Shown here: in pieces, positions 1 through 12,249 of the stretch
How positions within the stretch are numbered: the stretch's first letter is position 1
How the letters are laid out: every line of letters starts with the position of its first letter
Source of the DNA: Spizellomyces punctatus DAOM BR117
Lineage: Eukaryota; Chytridiomycota; Chytridiomycetes; Spizellomycetales; Spizellomycetaceae
Direction: 5' to 3'
DNA length: 64,000 bases
Assembly: GCF_000182565.1 (NCBI RefSeq)
Contig: NW_015971540.1
Coordinates: 1,488,476 to 1,552,475, forward strand
The notes under the pieces: model-generated
What the model was told of the DNA's origin: nothing
The model's input: only the letters and a program-made list of their open reading frames with translations
Databases searched by the model: none
Made by a program: the position numbers and the translations under genes

Positions 1-309
1 GCTTAGAATTCCCCGACAATTTGATTCTCTGCCATACCATGTATTTATGAAAGGTCTACAGATTTGTTTAACAGATATATGTAGTACTAGTACTAGTTGT
101 TGATTCCTTCGCATCGGTTCAATAGAACTGGGACCATTATATAAATTTGCATTGAAATCTCCGTCATGCAAAGCATCTGGTTCTCAAATACACAGCAGCC
201 ATTATCGAATATTATGAATTTAAACAACGTTTTGCTTATGGTACAATTGCACCCCTTTAGTTCTAAAATACATAAATTAAGGAGTTGCTCAATGCTCAAT
301 GTTTCCCGC
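1..309. other. Left flank, no gene seen
   Basis: AT-rich sequence downstream of the NLE1 stop codon. It holds only short open frames without recognisable motifs and is probably the 3' untranslated region of NLE1 plus intergenic sequence. Confidence 0.5.
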
Positions 310-2340
310 TTAGTGCTTCCATCTAGAGAATGACACACGATTAGCCCGTTACCAAATGCTCATCGATCTAAAGCCTTACATTTTCAAGACTTTGTCCTTG
401 CCGCCACTGGCAACCTTATCTCCTGCTGGGCTCCAATCTACCGAGTATACTTCATCCGCGTGTCCTGGTAACTCGATTTTTAGCTTCTTGGTCTTCAGGT
501 CCCAGGTTTTGAGTGTCGAGTCGCGCGAGCCAGAGAGAACTTGTCGTGAGTCAGAAGACCAGCAGACTTGGAAGACAGCACCGACGTGTCCGCGGAGGGT
601 TGAGATGAAACTCGTGGTCAAGTAGCATGTGAGTTTACATATTGACTATATACACGTGAAAAAAAGCGAGTCAAAAACTCACACTCCCTTTTCAGCATCC
701 CATAACTTGATGCTCTTGTCAAAGCTCGCACTGGCTATTGTCCTCCCGTCAGGGGAGAAGCTCAAGTGGGTCACAGGCTGTTGATGTCCTGTCATCCGCG
801 TAATAGGCTTCTTGCCAGTACTAGGTTCCCATAAGAATATTGTGAAATCGTCGCTGCAGGATGCGAGGCGTTCTTTCCGAGTTCCATTGGCTGTTGCAGC
901 ATTGTAGCGTTTCGTCGCTGCAGCATGGGCTGTGGATCTGTCGGGGAAGGTAGAACCTGTGTGATCGTAGGGGCCGGTGCGGAGGATAAAATCGGTAGAG
1001 AGGGCGAGGTGGTTGACCCAGTGGGCATGGCCTTCCAGTGAGCGGACCAGCTTGCCCTTTGGAGTATTGGTTTGGTTACAACTCAAGTCGGACAATACCT
1101 CATCTATTACAGACACAATGCATACCTGCGTCGACTCCCACACTTTGATCGTCTTGTCTCTAGATGCAGAGTAAATCAACCCGTCGCCGCCCCACTTGAC
1201 GCACATTACAGGACCCGTATGTCCGGAAAGTGTCATAAGGACCTTTCGTAAGGTCGCATCCCATATGCGGACAGTGCCGTCACGCGACGCTGATGCAAAG
1301 CGATTGCAGTTTTCATTGCTAAAGCGGCATGAGAGATTATCATGCATCAAAATGTAGACTAACAGAAGACTTACAGGTGCATTGGCTCCCAGGATATGCT
1401 TGTAATGACTTGCGAATGAGCGCGGAGGGCATCGCCTATAGGTTTACCTGTTTTGGGATTCCACAATCTTATCTAATATTCACAAATATAGTTCAGTTTC
1501 AAGAAAGTCACAGCCTTCCTGTAAAGCTGGGTCATACCGTACTATCCATGCTTCCAGACGCCAAGATCTGACAGTCTGGGGACCAGGCCACAATCTGGAC
1601 CCAGTTCTTGTGCCCTACCAATCCGAACGGTTTAGACTATGCCCATGTAATATGGAACTCTCATTGAGTCGTCATTTATCAAGATCCACACACACCTTCC
1701 AGCGTAAATTGTGGGGTCTCGGTCGCTAGATCCCATATTCTCACTGTTGTGTCCCCAGATCCCGTTGCCAGCTGTGTTCCATCCGGACTAAAGCATACCG
1801 AGAGTATAGCCTCCGTATGTCCTATGCTCTGGAGCTGTAGTTACCCATGAGTGATGACATTCCTGCACACAAGTAGCTTACCAGTTAGCGAAGAACTGCA
1901 CCGAGTAACAGAGCGAACACGAAAAACCGCTTGTGGACGGTATAATATAGTAACCAAGTCTTCTGTAGATCGCTGGAGGCCTTGGATGATATCAACATGG
2001 AGGTTCTGCGTGATTTCTGTATCGTCGACGAGGAAGGAATACGGAAGTGGGTCTTCCTAAAGTGCCGTTCAAGAATCATATTTTTTTTTAACATTTATAC
2101 GTTTTTAAGTATTGCATATAATTATCTTACATTCTGCAAGAGGTTGTTCAACAAGAGCGCTAGCTGCTCTGGGTTGACGTCGGCGGGAAGGTTCAAAGGA
2201 GGCCCACACACTTCCCCTTCAGGACTTTTGAATTGCGCAACAACCGTGGCCCCGACCGGAGCAGCAGGTGCGGCATCCCCTGCTGCTTGCTTTCGCTTTG
2301 ATTTTGCCGTGTATGGATGGAACTTTGTTTCTCCCCCCAT
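310..2340 (-). CDS. NLE1: Notchless/Rsa4 WD40 ribosome assembly factor
   Basis: Homologue of Notchless (NLE1; yeast Rsa4), which recruits the Mdn1/Rea1 AAA ATPase through its N-terminal ubiquitin-like NLE domain to mature pre-60S ribosomes in the nucleolus and nucleus. The first exon starts MGGETKF and covers the NLE domain. Later exons carry the WD40 propeller, with family-typical strings such as [24 protein letters not shown]-like [36 protein letters not shown] and [12 protein letters not shown]. Read through, the last long exon would end KVLKM. A GT-AG intron (323-379) instead joins it to a 13-base coding exon (310-322), giving the family ending KVLKIWKH, so I chose the spliced form. The gene is multi-exonic and divergent from ARS2. 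Identification is firm; some internal exon limits are approximate. Confidence 0.93.
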
Positions 2341-2916
2341 AATGTTAAATTGCAGGACGATAAAATGTTCAAGCTGCAAGATCTCAAAAAGAGTCCTTCA
2401 AGTCAGCAATGGAATGCTGTGCCACTGTTGCCTAGTTACAAAGCTTGCTGGTCAACCCTTCCATCCATGAGAAAGTCGAAGCTTTCCATCTGCCTTTACC
2501 GCGAAACAGATTGTTGGAAAAGCGTAAAGGCACCGTTCGGTGAGTTATCCCTCCTCTTTGCTACCAATCGTTGTCATTTTGGGTAGTTGTCCATGTCGTT
2601 GTCTTCTGGCTTGTCGTCTGGAATGGCTTGTCGTCATCTCTTGTCGTCTTGTCCGTGGGGAGGAGGGAGAACACAGGCTGTGATTTGAATGAAACTCTCT
2701 GGCGCTTCTTTGGGGGCAGTTTACGCTGATAGTCAGAGTCTGTAGTCTATTTTCTGTCTCTCTGTGACGATTCATGCAACTGATCTGGTTTTCGCTGGAC
2801 CGACTTTTTGGAACCTTTTGGTGCGCCAACTGGACCCAGTCGCTAACTTCACCCCATATTTACATCGCTCCAGACGTACTTCTGTAAAGTTGTGTCTGTT
2901 GGCGAGTGACAACAGA
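2341..2916. promoter_or_regulatory. Divergent intergenic region NLE1/ARS2
   Basis: Start-to-start spacer between NLE1 (-) and ARS2 (+), holding both 5' untranslated regions and promoters. T-rich and TTGTCGTC-like repeated patches lie around 2575-2660. I see no defined motif I would name and no convincing gene. Confidence 0.4.
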
Positions 2917-5468
2917 ATGGCTTCTCCGGACGAATACGATGGCGGTCGATCCACTCGGGACAAGTTCCAGCGTGAACGTGATGATGACGCACAAGGAGTC
3001 GAGGTGGACGAGTTCGGACGAACAATAGATAATCGCAAGCGACGGGAGCGCAGCAAAAGTCGGAGTCGCTCGCCGGAACCTACTGGTGAGTAGGTCCGGT
3101 TAATGGATCGAATCTGTTTACAATGTTTCTTATCTGAGGTAATACAACTTTAGGCGAACGTCGCGGCAAGCGTCGTCGATCTCGTAGCAGAGAGCTGGAT
3201 ACCTATATACCTGACTATGGTCGGGATGGATATGCACCTCCCCCTCGGTTCGGCGGCGCCACTGTGCCCGTGCCTCTCATGGATTATGGACAAGCCTTTT
3301 TTCCGATGATGGGAGACCACTACGATGGACGAAAGAGGTGACTTACTCTGGAGTCTTAATAGATATGCGTTCTGCTAACTCTCCTTGTTAGTCAAAATCT
3401 GCCAGACCCGATGAAGCTGGACTATCTTGTTTCACGCGAAGCATTCGCGGATTTCGCGCGACAAGAGTTCAGGAAGAAAAATGGCCGCCATGCCACGATG
3501 AGCCAAGAAGAATTGGAACGTCGATACGAAATTTACAAAGAGAATTTCACCAACAAACAGCATCAAAAGTTCTTCAGCACAGAAAAGAACAATGAATGGT
3601 ACGCATTCAATAGTATCTATTCTCTATGAAACCCTATGGTAACCACTCCTACAACAGGTTCCGCGAAAAGTATCATCCCGTCGAGTCCAGACCACTCAAG
3701 GAAGAGACAAACAAGCGCCGGCACGAGCTGCTAGCCAAATTTCAAACTGAATTAGGCGAAGGCAAATACGACGACGTCAACTACGATCAACCAGCGGCGG
3801 CATCTGGGGGCGATGATGCTGTGGACAAACAGGAGGACGAAGATGTGAAACCTATCAAGGCAGAAGAGGAGCAACCAGAGGAAACCTTGGTACCTGTAGG
3901 CAAGAAGACTTCTGAGCCTGTTTATGCGTTGTTCATCAAAACTGTCCCGCCCAGCATGAAACGTCAGAAGATTGTGGAGGTAGGTGAATGCTTTCTGACA
4001 GTACTTATTGTATAGTATTAAGCTCTTTGATCATCAGCTGGTCCAAAAAGTCGAGGGCTTCAAGTATCTCGTTTTGAGTGACCCCAAACCCGACAAGTCG
4101 ATGCATCGCCTTGGCTGGATTGTGTTTGAAGACGGGACTGACATGATGAAAGCGTTTAACGAGCTGAATAAAAAATCGGTATGTTTTTTTTTGGCTACAT
4201 GAAGGCAGCCTCCTGCTGACGGCTACCCTTTCAGATCGACAACTTCACATTCCATCTTGCTCCCCATCACATTCTGGAGTCCCGCACTCGTGTGGCTCCC
4301 GGCGAAACTAGCAGACCGGAGCGACTTCGGCATGACCTCGATCAAATTAAACAGCTGGCTCAAGTGCTTGACGAGGAAGTTGGATTTGACCAAGGCTCTG
4401 GTGCAGATCTGGTTGCCAATCGCCTCAACAGCATTATACTGCCGGCTTTGGATACTAGCATGGATACTGATGGTGACCAGAAGGAGACCGATAAGGTATA
4501 TAGTGGCTATGAGGTCTCGATTATGAACCTCGCAATGCGTGCTCACTAAATCTCAATGCAATTCCAATAGGTTAAGCGGTCCTTGGACCTTTACATAACC
4601 TATCTTCGGGTCGTTCACAATTATGACTACTATGGTGGTATTGAGAGTGCAAGTCCAGAGGATTTTGCCCGCCGATCGGCTGTTTATCTTCGCCGTCCAC
4701 CGCCTCCTGAAGACAAGGACATCCGTAAAGACTGGACCGATCGACTGGACTTGCGTGTTGACCTGCGCATTCGGAAGCCGATTGATGGTCCAGAGATAAC
4801 TAAACTAGGTGGAAAATCTCTCGAAGTGGAATTAGATAAATACCTTAGCAAGCATGTCAAGAAGGAGAGCGAGGGGAAGTACCGATGCCAAGAATGCAGC
4901 AAGCTTTTCAAAGGCGATGAATTCGTCAAGAAACATATCAAATCGAAACACGCCGAAGTCTGCGCCTCCACCAAACAGGAGGTTGAATTTTTCAACAATT
5001 ACATCAGGGATCCAACCAAGGTGGACCCCAGTCGACAGGCTCTCGGCGCACTGAACGGGAATGCCACGCAAACTGTCGGTGCAGCCCCTGCCGTTCCTGT
5101 CATGCCGATGATGCCAATGCAAATGCAAATGCCGCTCATGAACCCTGCCTGGCAAATGCAAATGCAAATGATGGCACAAATGCAGATGATGCAGCCTATG
5201 GGGATGCCAGCGGGCACGGGAATGAGAATGAATGGAGGAGGGCAGCGCAATGGGCGAGGTGGCAGAGGCTCTGTTTCTGGAAGATTGGGGCCACCCCCCG
5301 ATAGGAGGAATTCGTAAGTGTGCTCTGAAAACCTGCTAATGTGCAAGAACGATCTGTCTAATTCCCTTTATAAAAACCCTCAGGCGCGGCGATCCACGCC
5401 AGATTCGTAGCTACAATGATCTCGATAATCCTGTTCCATCTGGTGAAATGGAGATCAGCTATGATTAA
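2917..5468 (+). CDS. ARS2: ARS2/Serrate RNA-processing zinc-finger protein
   Basis: Homologue of ARS2/SRRT (plant Serrate), which links the nuclear cap-binding complex to RNA processing and decay. The first exon (ATG at 2917) is acidic and RS-rich. Further exons carry the conserved helical core (LDYLVSREAFADF, the HSYNRFREKYHP-like segment) and an RRM-like part with WIVFED. The last long exon has the family C2H2 finger, YRCQECSKLF followed by FVKKHIKSKH. A methionine- and glutamine-rich stretch and a GR-rich tail follow. A final exon ends in the ARS2-type C-terminus (RRGDPRQIRSYNDLD, then ISYD). At least seven exons with short introns. The Met/Gln-rich block (roughly 5100-5230) is lineage-specific low complexity. 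Confident assignment. Confidence 0.92.
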
Positions 5469-5687
5469 CCATTCAAAAGAATGATGCAACATATCTTGTC
5501 CGTGTCGTGCTGTAATATACTTTGGAGAATGCTCCTTTTGCTGTAAAAACTATTGCAATAATGTGTTGAATATATGCATTTGCGATGTCAAACAGGTTAT
5601 CCATCTTGAAATTATTTAAAAATGACGCTTCATGTATTGGAGAATATTCATTCTTGGTCTGTAGGTCATCCCCTGTCCATAAACCCT

Positions 5688-6126
5688 CTATTTCTTGCCA
5701 GTCTTCCGTTCTGCAACCTCCCTTTCATGTTCTCGGATGTAGCGCTCTTCGGCAGCAGATTCCCTTTTGCTACAAACCTTGTCGGTACAATGACATACAA
5801 GAAATGCAAATAACCTTGGAGACCTACCTGAAAGCATCCGATCCTGCCTTTCCGTGGAGATGCACACTCTTCTCCAACTCCTTGTGGAATTGAGGATCCA
5901 AGCTAGGGTCCTTCTCGAGCTTCTTCTTGGCAGCCTGCTCCTTCAACTTGAGCTGCTCCCTCAACTTTTTGATAACTTCCTTCTCGTGCTCCCAAGCATA
6001 TCGCTCTTCTTCCGTTGCCTCGCGCTTGGCGAATGCACCACCGGCATCGCGGATGTTTGTGGTCATTGCGCGGGTGAACCGGGGAACGGTGCGGAGGGGA
6101 CGCGCTACGAGACGGAGTGCGGACAT
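5688..6126 (-). CDS. INH1: Mitochondrial F1-ATPase inhibitor IF1, two-motif form
   Basis: Homologue of IF1, the matrix protein that blocks ATP hydrolysis by F1Fo-ATP synthase when the membrane potential collapses. Two exons (5828-6126 and 5769-5688) separated by a 58-base intron give 126 aa. Residues 1-25 are an arginine-rich, acid-free presequence. The canonical inhibitory motif follows (GGAFAKRE.., residues 29-43, pattern A-F-x-K-R-E-x3-E-E-R-Y). A lysine/glutamate/leucine helix (about 50-75) comes next, and then, unusually, a second copy of the same pattern at 98-110 (DAFSKRESAAEERY). The protein ends shortly after it, where ordinary IF1 has its dimerising coiled coil. The second motif is formed across the splice junction, which supports the intron call. 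Divergent from MYCBP, convergent with ARS2. Confidence 0.9.
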
Positions 6127-7071
6127 TGTTATTCGTTTTTGTTATGGACTTGGGTGCCGTGTCGCGATGAGATGCGTTTTGCTTTTTATATTTTGTTCCC
6201 GAAAATGAGGTCACGCAAGTCATCACGTGTATTGCCGGGGATGAGTCATTATGATGGCATGAGTCATGCAGTTTGAGAGATGAGGCATATTCCATTTGCT
6301 TGCCCAATGCATTATGGAGATTATTTGTTTCTACTGCATGCAATCATGGAGGAACATTGGGAAGTATCATTGAAATGTCGAGTTGCGGTATAGGAAAATG
6401 CGTTGACTGCCGGTGCATCGCTTGTCTTTTGGCACTACATAATCATTCCATGGTCGTCATCGATGTAGAAATGAGTAAGCGTATACGATGACCGTCAAGT
6501 TTCTCTCCTGCAGCTCATAGATTCCTTTCATGCATGTGTCTTACGTTCACAATTTGTCCGGTTTGGGAACGCGTTGTCGAGAGCTTACACCTGTCTTGGG
6601 ACATGAAGCGGATGAACACAGTTTTCTATTATAGATATGCATCCATGCGACTATTCGGTTGTTCTTATGTCGCCAGATCCTATGGTGCGTGCTCAAGACC
6701 TTGATTCCTTGTCGCTTAAGCTACCATCCACAAAAGGGTACCGCCAATCATCAAAAACAATCCCCACGTCTCACCAGTTGAAACACTAGAAACCGACTAG
6801 TTCTACCTCGTTGCTCAAGAAATTCCAACATGCCTCTTTTGTTCTGTTCGTCTGCGCTGTAATAACTACTGATATCCTATCAGCGTTCTGTACCTGTTGA
6901 TTTGTTTATATGCAACTGCATGTTGTTGAAAACTCCGCATTGAAGTGCGTAAGCATCATCACGTGAACGGTCACTTTCCACTCCCGCCATCCATCCGGGC
7001 AAACAACAACAGTTCACGCCCCGCCATCGACTCTGTACCAACGATAGACATAAAATTATAGCTTGTTAAGT
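6127..7071. other. Divergent intergenic region IF1/MYCBP
   Basis: A 945-base start-to-start spacer, the second longest wholly open spacer here. Both strands have only short frames of ordinary composition. I saw no tRNA-like B box, repeat or conserved coding string. It presumably holds two promoters; a non-coding RNA cannot be excluded by eye. Confidence 0.4.
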
Positions 7072-7730
7072 ATGGCGGTAAGTGATAAAGGAAGAAGCCC
7101 TTGCTGGCTGCCGCGAGAAAAACTCCAAAGCCGGCTGTGGACATGCCAAGTTGCAAGTAGGCGACCGTGAGGCCCTCAGCTTACAGATCATATTCCGGTT
7201 GACAGGCTGGCGATCACAAGAAAGAAGACTTTCGAAAATACCTTGAAAAGAATGGTATCATTGATGCCTTGACTAAAGGTGGGTGTGAAGATATTGAAGC
7301 TGCCGGCCAGGTCACAATAAGTTGTTCTTTGCTAAAACGAAAAATACGCTAGTTCTCGTTGGCCTGTATGAAGAACCTGAAAAGCCTGAAAATGCCATGG
7401 AGTAGGTATCGAGTGAAGATTTTGCAACGACAGCATCTCACTGACTAGTCGTATCGCAGTTACGTAAAACAATTTCTTGGAGGCCCATCAGACGTTGATG
7501 TGGAAGCTCTGCGTAATGAGAATGAGGAGTTACGTCGCAAAGTTGAAGAGTTACAGCAGCGGCTTGATGAGATTAAGGGAGCAAATCAAGTATGTCACCT
7601 TGAGGCTGCGATGGATTTGAGACCAGTAGAGATACTCATCCTTGATCGCATATAGCCTACGGTACAAGAACCGGCTAGCGTTACCCCAGGAGCACCTGGA
7701 GCCCCTGTCGAGCCACAGCCTGCCCAATGA
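7072..7730 (+). CDS. MYCBP: MYCBP/AMY-1 homologue (flagellar FAP174 family)
   Basis: Small coiled-coil protein of the c-Myc-binding-protein family. In flagellates the family member FAP174 is an axonemal central-pair subunit, and in animals it binds AKAPs. Five exons (7072-7077, 7206-7278, 7353-7401, 7460-7589, 7656-7730) join into 110 aa, close to the human 103. Recognisable strings are KKEDFRKYLEKNG, VLVGLYEEPEKPENAMDYVK and the leucine/glutamate coiled coil NENEELRRKVEELQQRLDE. A proline/alanine-rich tail follows. The first exon holds only Met-Ala before a GTAAGT donor; the joined start MAAGDHKK keeps frame with the family. All junctions are GT-AG. Confidence 0.9.
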
Positions 7731-8049
7731 TTTGTAGTGGTCAAGAATCCCACATAACACCTGGACACCTGTTCCGTTGAATGTACATATTTACCCTTTT
7801 GGAAATAAAACTTCACAAAGTCACTAAAAGCTCATGTTTGTTTGATCACCCTATATTTTAGATACAGAGAAGAATGCTTCACATGCCTCTCCTCGGCCAC
7901 ATTATGTGCAATTGCTCTTGTCTGGGCCCGAAACACCCGCTATTGTGTTAGGTTGTATAAATACACCATTGCATTATGCAACTGCGGTCCTCTTTATTCC
8001 GACAAAGTCCGCCAGTCCTTCCCATACCCCTCGTAGAAATAAATCTATT
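7731..8049. other. Convergent 3' region MYCBP/PAQR
   Basis: Stop-to-stop spacer of 319 bases with AATAAA-like sequence near 7805 and 8038. No gene seen; probably two overlapping 3' ends. Confidence 0.4.
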
Positions 8050-9579
8050 TTACGCAAAATGCAGAGACGTCATCATCTTTCTGATAACTGCCTCGGGATC
8101 CATGCTGCACTGAAGGTTGTAGGTGTGCCACCATCTATATGCTTCGACCACTCCGTAGTAGTGGACAACCGCGGCAGCTACGACCAGACAATGAAATATT
8201 TGGTGCGAGTGGAACTGCCAAGACATCAAAAACGGGAGATCAGCCGTACGTATCACTTGAAAGTGCAGAGTTGATATCTACCCAAAGATCGAATTTTCCT
8301 GGTGCCCAGCGCTCCGGAACTCTGCAAGCATATACAACCGCGCCGAGAAAGTATATTGCACCAGAAGAAATAAGAGAGCCAGACGAGAGTGCATGTCTTG
8401 TCATTTGACTCTGGATAGGAAAGTCAGATGCGGCTGAAACTTGGCGCAACGGAGACGGACTCACCCCATATTTCGTCAATGCGTGTACCAACGGGACGAC
8501 GCCAGTCAGGCCCATTAATACAAACAGGCCTGTTCGCAGCAGACGATAACGTGGAGCAAAAAATTTGGGAGAAACCGTAATACAAATCTGAAATTGGATA
8601 TGTAAGTCGCTTGCACACGTCGACCACCAAAGTGGGTCGCGTACCGTTACGATTCCGAATATGACAATTACGGCGAGGTAAACAGCCTGCAATTTAGGGC
8701 TACAAAAGAATCCTAGCAGAGAGTCCGAGTTAACCAAGTGCCGGTATTTGTCCTATACCGATCAGTGCTCACCATAATAAATCGAAGGAACAAAGGATCC
8801 CCTAGAGTCGGAGGTCGAGTGATACATCAATCATAGTGCTCTACTAGCAGCAGGGGCGGGTACAGGTCGGCCACTCGACTTACATGATCAGCGTAACAAT
8901 ACCAACATAATCTCCTCTTAACCATACTGCCGCAACGCTTCTGGAATGACAGCAGCACAAATGGAAGGTGGTCGATAATCCAAGACAAACAACCGCTCCC
9001 AAGAAGAACATGCTTATGATCAAGATATCGGCCCAAGTACTTGTTTCAACCGTCAACCACCCATAAAAAACTTGCGCAAGGACCACAAAGCCCACAAAGC
9101 CTAGCGCGTGCGTAAAAACGTTGCCAGTTTCGTTGTGCAGGTATGTTAATGATTTTACACATCCCAGGTAAGAGTTCGTTATTCTCCGGTATCCTTTTAG
9201 TAGGTAGACGTTATCCACATACCTGAGAAACTTGTAAATGAATATGAAAAGGACGACGTAAAGTCATCGCTGATACATACCAATCTGGCATCTCTTTGAT
9301 GGGTACGGTATATTTGTTCGGTTCCCCCTCTCGTTGCGTGAACTGATCATAGTCTCGTAGGTCGCGGAGAACAGCGGACGAAGTGGCAGGAACATTTACT
9401 GGATCAGTTGCAGCCTTGTCTAATAACGGTGTGGACTCCGCGCTTGGGTCTGCCTTGAGCGATTGTCTCCGTCGTGCTGCTCCTATGCGCTGCTCATAGG
9501 AAGAGACCTCGACGGATGTCGCGCTCCGCAAAGAGTCGTCGAGAACGGCCGTGATATGAGCCGTTTGCTTCGGCGACAT
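8050..9579 (-). CDS. PAQR / adiponectin-receptor-like (Izh) membrane protein
   Basis: Seven-helix membrane protein of the PAQR (hemolysin III, Izh) family, whose members bind zinc in the membrane and act as ceramidases or sterol/steroid receptors. A hydrophilic N-terminus of about 100 residues precedes the PAQR core. That core shows SLTYLHNETGNVFTHALGF (family signature HNETxNxxTH), the zinc-site STTFH with a downstream DYVGI, and SHQIFH near the C-terminus. The final exon ends in KMMTSLHFA. Several exons; the start MSPKQTAH is the first ATG. Convergent with MYCBP. The family is clear; which fungal Izh member or substrate cannot be told. Confidence 0.88.
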
Positions 9580-10044
9580 TGTTGAACGGCCTCGTTTAAA
9601 GCAAATGCTGAACTATGCGTGACAAGTTGCGGTGCTTCGACCCAAGTGCAAATCACACGCAAATCAGCTCAAGCTCCGACGACTCTATTTTTCTAAAACG
9701 ATCTGCCTGAAAAAACAGGCTGTTCGCGCTGTGCTTGGTGGACAAGATGGCAGTTCCGTCGTCGAACGAAGGCGAGCGGACGCCGTCGATCTTCCGTTTA
9801 TGCGATCCAGTCGGTCCAGCGCGTGTCTTGTTGCCATGTCAACAATGGACACGTTCGTGGCGCAAATATCACGTGTAATCCTCCAATCAGAGGGCGTAAC
9901 GTCATCCTTAGATTCCACAAGCCACTTGCAGCCGTCAAGCGCCGAAGGCGAGCGACTCGAAGGAACAGCAAAAGGTCGACCCTCATTTGCAGCATTTGCG
10001 CAATACCCCAATCTCGAACAAAAAATCAAGGCCGCAATTTGAAA
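9580..10044. promoter_or_regulatory. Divergent intergenic region PAQR/ATP18
   Basis: A 465-base start-to-start spacer. Long open frames run across it on both strands, but they have no family motif and continue antisense through ATP18 exon 1, so I regard them as chance. Confidence 0.4.
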
Positions 10045-10655
10045 ATGGCTGCTGCAGCTCCATACCGCACCTTCCTCGGCCAACGCGTATGGCCCGCCAC
10101 CATCCTCAAGCTTTACTTTCCCTTTTTCATTTCGGGATCCATGGCTTTCTTCCTCTTCAGCTTTGCTCACACCAAGATGATGGACAGTACGTATTCTTGA
10201 TTTTCAATTTGCGATCTACTGTTTATGTCGTTGGGTTGAATCGGAACGAGACTTTTGGGAGGATGTGCGATCACGGAGGCATGGGGAATGAAGTGACAAT
10301 ATGTTCGCGGGCCGTATTACAGAATATTGTTCCATGTTTTGGTTATTGCTCTTATCTCACCCTTTTCTTCATTGTAACCAGGTCCTAGCGCAAAGTGGGA
10401 GAACATTGTGTAAGTTGAACGAGTGTTGCATGTCTCGGGAAGGGCTTAGCAAGGATTCCCTCGTCATCGCATGCTGGGACACGATGCACTTGAATCCCGG
10501 CAGAAGCAACCTTTACGCATATAAAAGATCATCGTTGATTTCGTGAAACTTTTGCTCACAAGCTTGTTTCATCTCTTAGCAACAACGTTCGCCGCGATAC
10601 CGCAAGGCAAAAGCTCAAGGCCGCTGCTGGAGAGTACTACGAAGCACACAAATAG
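10045..10655 (+). CDS. ATP18: ATP synthase subunit i/j (Atp18)
   Basis: Small Fo subunit of mitochondrial ATP synthase (yeast Atp18), found at the dimer interface in the inner membrane. Three exons (10045-10186, 10382-10409, 10580-10655) give 81 aa. The family signature is WPATILKLYFPFFISGSMAFF, a single transmembrane segment preceded by W-P-x3-L-K-x-Y-x-P-F. The tail PSAKWENIV joins NNVRRDTARQKLKAAAGEYY, a basic helix after the membrane segment. The middle exon is only 28 bases. All introns are GT-AG and keep frame. Long antisense frames over this locus are judged spurious. Confidence 0.88.
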
Positions 10656-11128
10656 GAGAGCATTCGTACTACCCCGTTTCTTTGGCTATTCGTCCTTTGA
10701 ATCAGTCCTGCTATCACGGTTTCCTTGGGCGTGGGATTTTGTCGGTGCTATTAGTTAGAACCAATAAGATATTACTTTGTGGAGTGAAGAACCAAATGAG
10801 AAGGAGTGGCGAAAGCTGTGGCTCAACTTGGGAAGTTGAAATTTCCAACCATCACGCTCATAAACATGCAAATCGAATCTACTGGGGCTCTCCATTGGCA
10901 AGTCTCCGCCGCGTTCATCCGAAATACCTAATTACAAGCAGTCCACCGCATAATGAGCGAGGGCCGTGGTTTGCTATCCAGTCGCCAAAAGAGCCATTAG
11001 CATATTAACTAACATCCCCAAAATGACCACCAAAAAACAACATCTATCCACATTGATCAAGAAAAACTGCCCTATCGTTGGGTATCTCATGCTATATGAA
11101 AGTCTGTCCGCGATATACCGTACGGGAC
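10656..11128. other. Convergent 3' region ATP18/UNG
   Basis: Stop-to-stop spacer of 473 bases. Open frames here lack motifs and mostly run antisense into UNG. Nothing recognised. Confidence 0.4.
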
Positions 11129-12249
11129 TCATGGCAAATGATTCCAGTCCACTTCCTTTATCCCTTTTGCCTTTAGCCACTCATTCGCCTTGGAAAAATG
11201 CTTGCATCCAAACCATCCTCCCTGGTTGGCACTCAAAGGGCTTGGGTGCTTCGCCGTCAATACCAAGTGCTTCTTCTTATCAATACCTTTCCCTTTCTTT
11301 TGCGCAAAAGCGCCCCACAACATAAATACAAGCCCTGTTTTCGTTTTGTTCAGATAGGCTATGATGGCGTCCGTGAACTGAGCCCAGCCGAAATTTTGAT
11401 GACTGTTGGCTTCGCCTTTTCGGACGGTCAAACTTGCGTTCAGGAGTAAGACACCTTCCGTACACCATCCTTCCAGAAAACCGTGTGAGGGTCTCGTAAA
11501 CTTTTCTGGACCGAGATCAGATTCCAGTTCTCGGAATATGTTAAGGAGGGACGGAGGAGGTGGAATACCCTTCTTGACTGAGAAGCACAGTCCGTGAGCT
11601 TGATTAGGTCCATGATAAGGATCCTGACCAATGATAACCACTTTGATGTTTTCCAATGAACATTTTGTGAATGAGTAGATCTCTGTTGGGATTGGGTATA
11701 TTGTCGCCTTTCGAGCGTATTCTTGGTTTAGGGCTCGTTTGATATTGAGAAAATACGGCTTTTCAATTTCGGTTTTGAAAGCTCTATACCAATCTGGGGA
11801 CATGGTTTCTTTTTCAAGCTGCAGGAGGGCGGACTTTTCGCGTAAAGCTAGAGCAGCAAGTCGTTTGGCTTCGATCGCTTTGACCTGCAATGCGAAAAGG
11901 AAAATAGCAGTGAGCGCTTTTACGCATGATAGTCAACATCAAAAAGATTCTAGCCGGCTTCTAGCGGAGGATGCAAGATGGTCGTCCCGCTCACCAAGAG
12001 ACACAGCGAAACGTTCGTTGCTGACTTTCTTACCTGCTGTTCTGTCAGCCCTTGTTTTATTTCACCCACACCGTTATCTACTTCTGACGCCAAGGGCTGC
12101 GGTTCCAGCACATCCTCCTTCACTACTTCAACCACCCCATCCGTCTTCTTCTCCAGCTCCTTCGTCGCAGAGGCGGATAGTCTGCGTTTCTTGGGAGGCA
12201 AACAATCCTCGCTGGTGTTTTCTACAGGCTTAAAGTATTTTCGTATCAT
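11129..12249 (-). CDS. UNG1: Uracil-DNA glycosylase
   Basis: Family-1 uracil-DNA glycosylase, which removes uracil from DNA to start base-excision repair. Two exons (12034-12249 and 11129-11884) joined in phase 0 give 323 aa. Exon 1 starts MIRKYFKPV, reminiscent of the PCNA-binding N-terminus of nuclear UNG, and carries a basic PPKKRRLS stretch that could be a nuclear localisation signal. Exon 2 holds the catalytic domain: water-activating loop GQDPYHGP with its Asp near residue 160, the uracil-contacting LLNASLTVRKGEANSH, and the DNA-intercalating loop HPSPLSA. The frame stays open upstream of 12249 but has no ATG before a stop, so I used 12249. Divergent from QCR10. Confidence 0.95.

Noticed and set aside
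9685-10170. Minus-strand open frame of 161 codons over ATP18 exon 1 and its promoter
   Set aside because: It lies antisense to the well-supported first exon of ATP18, has mixed composition and no motif, and an equally long plus-strand frame overlaps it; chance openness in a GC-richer patch.
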